The notes under the pieces were generated by a model, which had not been told where the DNA came from, ran no database searches, and worked only from the letters and a program-made list of their open reading frames with translations. From the NCBI RefSeq assembly GCF_900240305.1, contig NZ_LT964854.1:1612001-1676000 (forward strand): 64,000 nt of DNA, given 5' to 3'. Source of the stretch: Ottowia massiliensis (lineage in GTDB: Bacteria; Pseudomonadota; Gammaproteobacteria; Burkholderiales; Burkholderiaceae_C). Shown here in pieces: positions 56,657 through 64,000 of the stretch (the stretch's first letter is position 1; every line of letters starts with the position of its first letter). The translations under genes and the position numbers were made by a program.

Positions 56657-58990
56657 TCATTCGTGAGCGGCGTTGGCGTCGGCCACGGCCAGTGCAGTCA
56701 TGTTCACGATGCGGCGCACGGTGGTGCTGGGCGTGAGGATGTGCACGGGCCGCGCGGCGCCCAGCAGCATGGGGCCGATGGCGATGTTGCCGCCGGCGGC
56801 GACCTTGAGCAGGTTGTAGGCGATGTTGGCGGCGTCGATGCCGGGCAGCACGAGCAAGTTGGCGTCTCCAGTGAGGGGGCTGTCGGGCATGAGGGTTTTG
56901 CGCAGGGCGCTGTCGAGTGCGGCGTCGCCGTGCATTTCGCCATCGGCTTGCAGCCAGGGGGCCTGCTCTTGCAGCAGGGCCAGGGCCTGGCGCATTTTCA
57001 CGGCGCTGGGCTGGCTGGATGAGCCAAAGCTGGAGTGCGACAGCAAGGCGGCTTTGGGTTTGAGGCCAAAGCGCATCATTTCTTCAGCGGCCATGATGGT
57101 GATTTCGGCCAGCTGCTCCGCGCTGGGGTCGTAGTTGATGTGCGTGTCCACCATGAAGACCTGGCGGCCCGGCAGCATCAGCCCGTTCATGGCGGCGTAG
57201 GTGCGCGCGCCGGGTTTTTTGCCGATGACCTGGTCGATGTATCTCAGGTGCGCGGCATGCACGCCCCAGGTGCCGCAGATCAGGCCGTCTACGTCGCCGG
57301 CGCGCAGCAGCATGCAGCCAATGAGCGAGAAGCGGCGGCGCATTTCGATTTGGGCCATGGGCGCGGTGACGCCACGGCGTTTGGCCAGTTCGTAGTACTG
57401 CTGCCAAAAGTGCGTGTAGCGATCGTCTTGCTCCACGTTCACCACGTCGTAGTGCACGCCTTGCTGCAGGCGCAGGCCGAATTTTTCGATGCGCTGGGCG
57501 ATGATGGCCGGGCGGCCAATGAGCGTGGGCCGGGCCAGCCCGTCATCGACCACGATTTGGGCGGCGCGCAGCACGCGTTCTTCTTCGCCTTCGGCGTAGG
57601 CCACGCGCTTGCGCCCGGGCGCGGCTGCGCGGGCGGCAGCGAAGATGGGCTTCATGGCGGTGCCCGAGGCATAGACGAAGTGCTGGAGCCGCTCGATGTA
57701 GGCGGCCATGTCTTCGATGGGGCGGCTGGCCACGCCGGAGGCGGCAGCGGCTTGCGCCACGGCGGGCGCGATTTTCATCATCAGGCGCGGATCGAAGGGC
57801 TTGGGGATCAGGTATTCCGGCCCGAAGCTGAGTTTTTCGCCCACGTAGGCGCGTGCGACCACTTCGCTTTGCTCGGCCTGCGCCAGGTCGGCAATGGCGT
57901 GCACGGCGGCGAGTTTCATCTCGTCGGTGATGGTGGTGGCCCCGCAGTCCAGCGCGCCACGGAAGATGTAGGGAAAGCACAGCACGTTGTTGACCTGGTT
58001 GGGGTAGTCCGTGCGGCCCGTGGCGATGAGCGCGTCATCGCGCACGGCCTTGATTTCTTCCGGCATGATTTCCGGCGTGGGGTTGGCCAGCGCCAGCACG
58101 AGCGGGCGGGGGGCCATGCGCCGCACCATGTCTTGCTTGAGCACGCCGCCAGCGGACAGGCCCAGGAAGATGTCTGCGCCGTCAATCACTTCAGCCAGCG
58201 TGCGCAGGCTGGTTTTTTGCGCATAGACGGCTTTGTCGGCATCCATCAGTTCGGTGCGGCCTTCATAGACCAGGCCCTTGATGTCAGTCACCCACACGTT
58301 TTCGCGCCGGATGCCCAGTTTGACGAGCAGGCCCGTGCAGGCCAGCGCCGCAGCGCCTGCGCCGCTGACCACCAGCTTCACGTCTTGCAGCCGCTTGCCC
58401 ACCACTTTCAGCCCGTTCATCACGGCAGCGCCCACTACGATGGCGGTGCCGTGCTGGTCGTCGTGAAAAACGGGAATCTTCATGCGTTCGCGCAGCTTGC
58501 GCTCCACATGAAAGCAGTCGGGCGCCTTGATGTCTTCCAGGTTGATGCCGCCAAACGTAGGCTCCAGTGCGGCGATGATGTCCACCAGCCGGTCGGGGTC
58601 GTTCTCGTTGATTTCAATGTCGAACACGTCGATGCCCGAGAACTTCTTGAACAAAACGGCCTTGCCTTCCATGACCGGTTTGCCCGCCAGCGGGCCGATG
58701 TCGCCCAGCCCCAGCACCGCCGTGCCGTTGGTGACCACGCCCACCAGATTGCCGCGCGCCGTGTAGCGGAAAGCCGCCGCCGGATTGGCCTTGATTTCTT
58801 CACAGGGCGCGGCCACGCCAGGGCTGTAGGCCAGCGCCAGCTCGTACTGGTTGACCAGCTGCTTGGTGGGCGCAATGGCGATCTTGCCCGGCACGGGTTT
58901 CTCGTGGTATTCCAGCGCGGCCTGGCGCAGCAGCTCGCGCTTTTCTGCGCTGGTGGGCTTTGGGGCGGCATGCGAGGAAGAAGTGGACAT
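56657..58990 (-). CDS. maeB: NADP-dependent malic enzyme with C-terminal phosphotransacetylase-like domain
   Basis: This 777-residue enzyme decarboxylates malate to pyruvate. Its N-terminal malic domain (about 1-430) has YSPGVAAPCEEI near 55-66 and the FHDDQHGTAIVV block near 173-184, and the NAD(P) domain has VSGAGAAALACTGLL near 208-222. The C-terminal half (about 450-777) is the phosphotransacetylase-like regulatory domain typical of MaeB. It is a single gene followed by a family 2 copy. Confidence 0.95.
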   Translation of the reverse strand: MSTSSSHAAPKPTSAEKRELLRQAALEYHEKPVPGKIAIAPTKQLVNQYELALAYSPGVAAPCEEIKANPAAAFRYTARGNLVGVVTNGTAVLGLGDIGPLAGKPVMEGKAVLFKKFSGIDVFDIEINENDPDRLVDIIAALEPTFGGINLEDIKAPDCFHVERKLRERMKIPVFHDDQHGTAIVVGAAVMNGLKVVGKRLQDVKLVVSGAGAAALACTGLLVKLGIRRENVWVTDIKGLVYEGRTELMDADKAVYAQKTSLRTLAEVIDGADIFLGLSAGGVLKQDMVRRMAPRPLVLALANPTPEIMPEEIKAVRDDALIATGRTDYPNQVNNVLCFPYIFRGALDCGATTITDEMKLAAVHAIADLAQAEQSEVVARAYVGEKLSFGPEYLIPKPFDPRLMMKIAPAVAQAAAASGVASRPIEDMAAYIERLQHFVYASGTAMKPIFAAARAAAPGRKRVAYAEGEEERVLRAAQIVVDDGLARPTLIGRPAIIAQRIEKFGLRLQQGVHYDVVNVEQDDRYTHFWQQYYELAKRRGVTAPMAQIEMRRRFSLIGCMLLRAGDVDGLICGTWGVHAAHLRYIDQVIGKKPGARTYAAMNGLMLPGRQVFMVDTHINYDPSAEQLAEITIMAAEEMMRFGLKPKAALLSHSSFGSSSQPSAVKMRQALALLQEQAPWLQADGEMHGDAALDSALRKTLMPDSPLTGDANLLVLPGIDAANIAYNLLKVAAGGNIAIGPMLLGAARPVHILTPSTTVRRIVNMTALAVADANAAHE

Positions 58991-59134
58991 GTGTTTTGAC
59001 AGGAAAGGGTGAGAAAGACCCGCAAACGGGCCAGCCAAAGAAAAATTCTAGAAACGGAAAACAGGCTGGCAATGCCGTTTTTCCCTGATTGGCGTCACGG
59101 CCCACGACAGCGCCCCGGCGTGCAGCTATGAAAT

Positions 59135-59214
59135 CAGAAGCAAATTCAGGCCGCCTGAAATTGCTTTTGTCGCCTGTTTGGCGAGAGGTGGCGCTATTGT
59201 TCTGGGAGCTAATC
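59135..59214 (+). repeat. Family 1 interspersed repeat, copy 14 (degenerate)
   Basis: AGAAGCAAATTCAGGCCGCC, a GCGAGAGGTGG core and GCTATTGTTCTGGGAGCTAAT resemble the family but the CCACTAGGAC core is lost. It lies 3' of corA. Confidence 0.55.
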
Positions 59215-59256
59215 TGCCTTGGCCAGCGCGGTTCAATAGGGAGCGCAGACGCGCCC

Positions 59257-60243
59257 TCACTTCAGCCAGCCGCGCCGCCTGAAATACAGCATGGGCAGCG
59301 CCGCGCTGGCAATCATCAGAAGAATGCCCCAGGCGTAGCCGTATTTCCAGCCCAGCTCGGGCATGTGCTGGAAGTTCATGCCATAGACGCTGGCCACCAG
59401 CGTGGGCGGCAGCAGGGCCACGCTGGCCACGGAAAAGAGCTTGATGATCTTGTTTTGATTGATGTTGATGAAGCCGACGGTGGCGTCCATCAGAAAGTTG
59501 ATCTTGTCAAACAAGAAAGTGGTGTGACCATCCAGCGAGTCGATATCGCGCAGGATCTGGCGCGCTTCTTCGAACTGCTCGGCATCCAGCATCTTGCTGC
59601 GCATGAGAAAGCTGACGGCGCGGCGCGTGTCCATCATGTTGCGGCGAATGCGCCCGTTCATGTCTTCCTGCCGGGCGATGGCCGCCAGCACTTCGCTGGC
59701 GACCTCATCGCCCACGTTGCCGTCCAGCACCTTCTTGCTGGCCGCTTCCAGATCGTCATAAATGCCTTCGAGCGTGTCGGCGCAGTATTCGGCATCGGCG
59801 TCAAAGAGCTTGAGCAACACTTCGCGCGCGTCGGTCAGCAGGCCGGGCATGCGGCGCGCGCGCAGGCGCAGCAGCCGGAAGGCGGGCACGGTTTCGTCGT
59901 GAATGGAAAACAGCACGCCGTGGCTGCGCAGCTGCTCGTTGGCCTGATTGACGATGAAGGCCACGCGCACCTGGCGCGGCTCGTCAAAATCAGCCACCAG
60001 AAAATCGCTGCGGATGTGCAAATCGCCGTTGTCTTCTTCGTAGAAGCGGGCCGATTCCTCGATGTCGTCGTCCATCGCGTCTTCTGGAATTGACAGGCCG
60101 TAGTGCTGGCGCACCCAGCGTTTTTCTTCCGGCGTGGGCGTTTCCAGATCAACCCAGATGGGGCGGAACTGCTCCAGCTCCTGTAGCGACTCGATTTCTT
60201 CCTGGAACAGGCGCCCGTTTGAAAGTGTGAAGACATTGAGCAT
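59257..60243 (-). CDS. corA: CorA-type magnesium/cobalt channel
   Basis: This 328-residue homopentameric inner-membrane channel has a large cytoplasmic domain (about 1-265) and two C-terminal transmembrane helices (about 268-288 and 298-318) with the YGMN selectivity motif near 284. The last residues FRRRGWLK are basic, placing the tail in the cytoplasm. I chose the ATG at 60243. It is divergent from ptsN. Confidence 0.94.
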   Translation of the reverse strand: MLNVFTLSNGRLFQEEIESLQELEQFRPIWVDLETPTPEEKRWVRQHYGLSIPEDAMDDDIEESARFYEEDNGDLHIRSDFLVADFDEPRQVRVAFIVNQANEQLRSHGVLFSIHDETVPAFRLLRLRARRMPGLLTDAREVLLKLFDADAEYCADTLEGIYDDLEAASKKVLDGNVGDEVASEVLAAIARQEDMNGRIRRNMMDTRRAVSFLMRSKMLDAEQFEEARQILRDIDSLDGHTTFLFDKINFLMDATVGFININQNKIIKLFSVASVALLPPTLVASVYGMNFQHMPELGWKYGYAWGILLMIASAALPMLYFRRRGWLK

Positions 60244-60456
60244 GGAGCGGCTTTCCGGCTGGGTGTTGCGGGGAAGGTGTCGCGCGCTCTGCCTTTGTCT
60301 GCCTTGTTTGCGCGCGCAAAAGCGCCGGATTATGTCAGCGCGCACTGAATCGCGCCTGTTTCGCGCTCTTGCACGCGATTTCGGCTGGAATTGGTGTAAA
60401 TTCGGCCCGATAGTGCAATAAAAAGCAAAAGGCTATAGGCTCCATCCAAACTTAAG

Positions 60457-60488
60457 CCGCACCGGGCACTCCCGGGGCGGTTTTTTTT
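60457..60488 (+). terminator. Strong intrinsic terminator just upstream of ptsN
   Basis: The stem CCGC-A-CCGGG-CACT-CCCGG-G-GCGG is followed by eight T residues. It is 28 bases from the ptsN start. No gene lies between it and the divergent corA, so it must end either a small untranslated RNA or a leader that controls ptsN. Confidence 0.85.
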
Positions 60489-60515
60489 CGGCCCGCAACC
60501 AGATTCCTGCGCCTC

Positions 60516-61001
60516 ATGCAACCACTGAACCGTCTTGCCGCCATCCTTCCGGTCTCACGCGTGCTCGTGGGCGCGGATGTCACCAGCAAAAAACGCGCCT
60601 TTGAGGAGGCGGGCCTGCTGTTCGAGAGCCTGCATGGCCTCTCGCGCGCGCTGATCACCGACAGCCTTTTTGCCCGCGAGCGCCTGGGTTCCACAGGCCT
60701 GGGGCACGGCGTGGCCATTCCTCACGGACGCATCAAAGGCTTGCAAGCGCCCATGGCAGCCGTGCTGCAGCTGGCGCGCCCCATCGGCTTTGATGCGCCG
60801 GATGACCAGCCGGTCACGCTGCTCATTTTTCTGCTGGTACCGGAAACGGCCACGCAAAAGCATCTTGAAATCCTCTCGGAGATCGCCGAGCTGCTCAGCG
60901 ACAGCGCGCAGCGCGAAAAACTCAAGACTGCCGCCAGCGCAGACGAGCTGCACAGCCTGATTGATCGCTGGCAGCCTGCCGCGCCAGCGCCGGAAAACTG
61001 A
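60516..61001 (+). CDS. ptsN: PTS IIA-Ntr regulatory protein
   Basis: This 161-residue protein takes phosphate from NPr in the nitrogen-related PTS and regulates potassium, nitrogen and envelope responses. The phosphorylated His is His70 in GHGVAIPHGR; the flanking GLGHGVAIPHGRIKGL block and the C-terminal domain with LLIFLLVPETATQKHLEIL match the family. It is followed 14 bases later by hprK. hpf, the usual upstream gene in this lineage, is absent. Confidence 0.95.
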   Translation: MQPLNRLAAILPVSRVLVGADVTSKKRAFEEAGLLFESLHGLSRALITDSLFARERLGSTGLGHGVAIPHGRIKGLQAPMAAVLQLARPIGFDAPDDQPVTLLIFLLVPETATQKHLEILSEIAELLSDSAQREKLKTAASADELHSLIDRWQPAAPAPEN

Positions 61002-61014
61002 GCGCGCTTGCGGC

Positions 61015-61968
61015 ATGAAGCCTACCGCCATCAGCGCCGACGAGCTGTTTGAAGACCGTCTCGCCATCTTGCGCTGGCAATGGATTGCCGGGCGCAACGC
61101 GCCGGAGCGCCGCTTTGATGAAGAGGCCGTGCGCGAGGCCCACTCCGGCGCCGATCTGGTGGGGCATCTCAACTACGTCCACCCCTATCGCGTGCAAATT
61201 GTCGGAGCGCGTGAAATCAGCTATCTCACCCGTGGCGCGCCCGAAGACTGCGCCCGGCGCGTGGCCCGCATCGTCACGCTCCAGCCGCCCGTGCTGGTGC
61301 TGTGCGATGGACAAACGGCTCCGCCCGCGCTGGTCACCCTCTGCGAGGAAGCCAAGATCCCCCTTTTTGCCACGGACCAGCCCGCCGGCTTCGTGGTGGA
61401 TGTGCTGCGCTCCTACCTGTCCAAGCACTTTGCCGACCGCACCACCATGCACGGCGTGTTCATGGACATCCTGGGGCTGGGCGTTCTCATCACCGGCGAA
61501 TCCGGCCAAGGCAAAAGCGAGCTGGGGCTGGAGCTGGTGTCTCGCGGCCACGGCCTGGTGGCTGACGATGCGGTGGATTTGGCACGCATCAATGAAAACA
61601 CCATTGAAGGCCGTTGCCCCGAGCTGCTGCAAAACCTGCTGGAAGTGCGCGGCATCGGCCTGCTGGATATTCGCGCCATCTTTGGCGAATCCGCCGTGCG
61701 CCGCCGCATGCGGCTGCGCCTGATCGTGCACCTGGTGCGCAGTGAAACCCTGGAGCGCGATTACGAACGTCTGCCGCACGAACCCCTGTCGCAAGACGTG
61801 CTGGGCGTGCCCGTGCGCAAAGCCATCATCCCCGTGGTGGCGGGCCGCAACATTGCCGTGCTGGTTGAAGCCGCCGTGCGCAACACCATCTTGCAGCTGC
61901 GCGGCATTCACACTTATCAGGAATTCCTGGAGCGCCACCGCAAGGCCATGCTGCAAGGCGAGGCCTGA
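61015..61968 (+). CDS. hprK: HPr kinase/phosphorylase
   Basis: This 317-residue bifunctional enzyme phosphorylates a serine of HPr and removes the phosphate. The Walker A loop GESGQGKSE is near 161-169, the HprK signature ADDAVDLARI near 185-194 and the second conserved region NLLEVRGIGLLDIRAIFGESAV near 209-230. It acts with ptsN in the regulatory PTS of betaproteobacteria. The gene ends the operon; a repeat follows its stop. Confidence 0.96.
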   Translation: MKPTAISADELFEDRLAILRWQWIAGRNAPERRFDEEAVREAHSGADLVGHLNYVHPYRVQIVGAREISYLTRGAPEDCARRVARIVTLQPPVLVLCDGQTAPPALVTLCEEAKIPLFATDQPAGFVVDVLRSYLSKHFADRTTMHGVFMDILGLGVLITGESGQGKSELGLELVSRGHGLVADDAVDLARINENTIEGRCPELLQNLLEVRGIGLLDIRAIFGESAVRRRMRLRLIVHLVRSETLERDYERLPHEPLSQDVLGVPVRKAIIPVVAGRNIAVLVEAAVRNTILQLRGIHTYQEFLERHRKAMLQGEA

Positions 61969-62016
61969 GAACCTGCTCGAAGTCTCTGTTCATGAGCGCG
62001 AAAAGCGCGGACGGGA
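61967..62016. repeat. Single arm of a family 2 element
   Basis: GAGAACCTGCTCGAAGTCTC and ATGAGCGCGAAAAGCGCGGA match the family 2 arm. It starts within the hprK stop codon. No second arm is apparent downstream. Confidence 0.6.
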
Positions 62017-62047
62017 TGTAAACAGTGAATGCGCTGGGACAATCTAG

Positions 62048-62121
62048 CTATTACATTTGTAGCTATACGTCCTAGTGGAAACTGCGCAGAACGGCATTTT
62101 CATGCCGTTTAATTTGCTCCT
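62048..62121 (-). repeat. Family 1 interspersed repeat, copy 15
   Basis: TTGTAGCTATACGTCCTAGT, GGAAACTGCGCAGAACGGCA and CGTTTAATTTGCTCCT follow the family order. The middle forms a short hairpin (AACGGCA / TGCCGTT). It lies between the convergent hprK and fur. Confidence 0.85.
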
Positions 62122-62273
62122 CTTTTTGATATGGATTGATATTGTCTGGCGGATGGAAGCGGACGGGAGCGCCGCCAGAGCTTCAACAAAAAATGCGCCA
62201 GCCCTTTGCAGAGCTGGCGCATCCAATGTGGGTTCAAGCGCAGAAACGGCGCCAGGAGAGCGGCTGAGCGCTT

Positions 62274-62729
62274 TCAGTGTTTGCTTTCGCCTGCGCCCTG
62301 ACGTTCCTCGCGGTGCTCGCAGGCATTTTTGGTGCAGCGTCCGTACAGGCTCAAGGCATGCTCGCTGAGCGAGAAACCGTGCTTTTTGGCGACTGAATTC
62401 TGGCGGCGCTCGATTTCGGGATCGAAAAACTCCTCTACCCGGCCGCAGTCCAGGCAGACCAAATGGTCGTGATGCTGCTCGCCGCGCAGCTCGTAGATGG
62501 CCTTGGTCGCCTCGAAATGACTGCGCGTGAGAATGCCTGCCTGTTCAAACTGCATGAGCACGCGATACACCGTGGCCAAGCCAATGTCGGCGTTTTCCGC
62601 CAGCAGGTGGCGGTAGACATCTTCGGCGGCCATGTGGCGCTGCCCGCTTTTCTGGAAGATTTCCAGAATTTTCATGCGCGGCTGTGTGGCCTTCAGACCC
62701 GTGCTTTTGATTTCCTCAATCGTGTCCAT
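62274..62729 (-). CDS. fur: Ferric uptake regulator
   Basis: This 151-residue repressor binds Fe2+ and blocks iron-uptake genes. It has the N-terminal winged helix (about 1-80, TGLKATQPRMKILEIF, ADIGLATVYRVL), the metal motif HHDHLVCLDC at 86-95 with the CxxC, and a second Cys pair near 132 and 137 (CTKNAC). It is divergent from bamE, an arrangement common in proteobacteria. It probably regulates the three TonB receptors of the window, which I infer. Confidence 0.97.
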   Translation of the reverse strand: MDTIEEIKSTGLKATQPRMKILEIFQKSGQRHMAAEDVYRHLLAENADIGLATVYRVLMQFEQAGILTRSHFEATKAIYELRGEQHHDHLVCLDCGRVEEFFDPEIERRQNSVAKKHGFSLSEHALSLYGRCTKNACEHREERQGAGESKH

Positions 62730-62852
62730 GATGACGCTCCGTTGATGCAGTGTTGGGCGGGAAAATGCGTGTAATAAGAATCGCGCCAAGCGGCCGTACA
62801 GAGCCAATCTGGGGCCAAATGCTGCAACTACAATGGCGCGCCTCCATTGTGC

Positions 62853-63437
62853 ATGAGCTTTTCCATGTTTGTATTCACGCCGTCGCAAAGACGTATCGTT
62901 TCCTTGTCTTTGGTCATGCTGGCGTTGCCAGCATTTTTCATGCTGGCCGGGTGCAGCCGCTTCAATCGCGCCACGCAGAGCATGGCTGGCGCGCTGACCA
63001 TGTACAAGCCTGAAGTGGTGCAAGGCAACTTCATCTCCAGTGAGCAGGTGCAGGCATTGCGCCCCGGCATGACGCGCGTGCAGGTTCGCGACACGCTGGG
63101 CACGCCGCTGACCACCAGCATTTTTCATGCGGACCGCTGGGATTACGTGTTCACCATGAAACGAGTGAGGGTCGAGCCGCAGAAATACCGCCTCACCGTT
63201 TTTTTCAAGGGCGATGAGCTGGACCGCTACGAGGGCGATGAGATGCCCAGCGAAACCGAATTCGTGAACCGCATCAGCCCAAAGCGCACGCTGAAGGTTC
63301 CTCATCTTGAGGCGTCCGAGGAGCAGCTGGCCCGCTTCGCCCCGGCCGAAGGCGCTGCCGCGTCAGCTGATGCCGAAACCGAAGCGCCAGCGTCCGCCGC
63401 CAGCAGCTATCCGCCGCTGGAAAGCGCCGCTCCCTGA
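62853..63437 (+). CDS. bamE: Outer-membrane assembly lipoprotein BamE (SmpA/OmlA)
   Basis: This 194-residue lipoprotein belongs to the BAM complex that inserts beta-barrels in the outer membrane. The lipobox is MLAGC (Cys near 34), and the domain has LRPGMTRVQVRDTLGTPL near 71-88 and VFTMKRVRVEPQKYRLTVFFKGDELDRYEG near 103-132. The C-terminal 50 residues are a low-complexity Ala/Glu/Pro tail. The start may instead be four codons later (ATG 62865). dapB follows. Confidence 0.92.
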   Translation: MSFSMFVFTPSQRRIVSLSLVMLALPAFFMLAGCSRFNRATQSMAGALTMYKPEVVQGNFISSEQVQALRPGMTRVQVRDTLGTPLTTSIFHADRWDYVFTMKRVRVEPQKYRLTVFFKGDELDRYEGDEMPSETEFVNRISPKRTLKVPHLEASEEQLARFAPAEGAAASADAETEAPASAASSYPPLESAAP

Positions 63438-63458
63438 AGTCTGATTTCGAGTCCACGC

Positions 63459-64000
63459 ATGACTGATACTGCCTTGCCTATCGCCATTGCTGGCGCCACT
63501 GGCCGCATGGGCCAAATGCTGATCGCCGCCGTCAGGGCCGCGCCCGATTGCCGTCTGAGCGGCGCGCTGGATCGCGCGGGCAGCCCCGCTCTGGGGCAGG
63601 ACGCAGGCGCCAGCGCAGGCCAGCCTATGGGCGTGGCCATTACCGCCGATCTGACCGCTGGCCTGGCGGGCGCGCGGGTGCTGATTGATTTCACGCGCCC
63701 CGAAGCCACCATGCGGCACTTGGCCGCCTGTCGCGCGCAAGGCGTGGCGCTGGTTATCGGCACCACGGGCTTTTCAGAAGCGCAAAAGGCCGATATCGCT
63801 GCGGCGGCGCGGCACATTCCCATCGTCATGTCACCCAACATGAGCGTGGGCGTGAACGTGACCTTCAAGCTTCTGGAAATGGCCGCCAAGGCGCTTTCCA
63901 CGGGCTATGACATCGAGATCATTGAGGCGCACCACCGCCACAAGGTGGACGCGCCCAGCGGCACGGCCCTGAAAATGGGCGAAGTCATTGCCGCAGCCCT
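63459..64000 (+). CDS. dapB: 4-hydroxy-tetrahydrodipicolinate reductase (partial, cut by window edge)
   Basis: About 180 codons are visible. The N-terminal Rossmann motif IAGATGRMGQML near 9-20 binds NAD(P)H; the GTTGFSEAQ, MSPNMSVGVNVTFKLLEMAA and EIIEAHHRHKVDAPSGTALKMGE segments include the catalytic His and the lysine that act in the reductase. The enzyme makes tetrahydrodipicolinate for lysine and peptidoglycan. It starts 21 bases after bamE. Confidence 0.95.
   Translation, partial: MTDTALPIAIAGATGRMGQMLIAAVRAAPDCRLSGALDRAGSPALGQDAGASAGQPMGVAITADLTAGLAGARVLIDFTRPEATMRHLAACRAQGVALVIGTTGFSEAQKADIAAAARHIPIVMSPNMSVGVNVTFKLLEMAAKALSTGYDIEIIEAHHRHKVDAPSGTALKMGEVIAAA

Overview
The window looks like a chromosomal segment of a high-GC betaproteobacterium in Burkholderiales, most likely of the Comamonadaceae type. 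I infer this from gene content and order (fur/bamE/dapB, ptsN-hprK, the mlaFEDA..CB lipid-transport cluster, COG0523 GTPase-dksA, a Gcr/SpecificRecomb protein, a PduO adenosyltransferase and a dksA that lacks zinc-finger cysteines). I cannot name the genus. No rRNA, tRNA, CRISPR array, prophage or transposase gene was seen.

Layout. 1-5.1 kb: trpD, a small membrane protein and trpC, then a GDSL-like lipoprotein and a NhaC-type antiporter. 5.2-11.1 kb: Gcr-family membrane protein, rpe, a bactofilin with an M23 peptidase, and a HAD phosphatase. 11.3-18.8 kb: a haemoglobin-type TonB receptor with an apparent FNR/ANR class II promoter, prmC, a small lipoprotein, and an OprC/NosA-like copper receptor preceded by a cupin. 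19-29 kb: COG0523 metallochaperone, dksA, a STAS-domain protein, trhP, guaB, a NYN protein, and a DAHP synthase behind a Phe/Trp attenuator. 29.4-36.9 kb: a siderophore uptake island (AraC regulator, TonB receptor, RhtX/FptX-type permease, Ybt-like ABC transporter) in which the assembly is broken at two N positions. 36.9-52.3 kb: a flavoprotein, purB, the mla genes, an MBOAT/SGNH acylation pair, a NYN-OST protein carrying an inserted repeat, a cobalamin adenosyltransferase, aroQ, apt and ruvB. 52.6-64 kb: mnmE, a CsgG-like lipoprotein, a barnase/barstar pair, maeB, corA, ptsN-hprK, fur, bamE and the start of dapB.

The most distinctive features are as follows. (1) A complete transcription attenuator upstream of the DAHP synthase, with a 25-codon leader peptide containing a run of alternating Phe and Trp codons and four mutually exclusive RNA segments. 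(2) Two interspersed repeat families fill the intergenic spaces. Family 1 is about 78 bp, bounded by direct TTTGCTCCT-like motifs, with at least 15 copies, each next to a gene end. Family 2 is about 163 bp with terminal inverted repeats, like a non-autonomous transposable element. One family 2 copy has inserted in frame into the NYN domain of a predicted RNase and adds 55 codons. (3) A class II FNR/ANR-type promoter in front of a haem-type receptor. (4) A 137-bp perfect duplication around an N and a chimeric ABC transporter around another N, both best read as assembly faults.

Metal and iron acquisition is heavily represented: three TonB receptors, siderophore permeases, fur, the COG0523 GTPase and corA. 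Together with the secreted RNase/inhibitor pair and the envelope genes (mla, bactofilin, MBOAT), this would fit a host-associated or competitive lifestyle, but that is inference.
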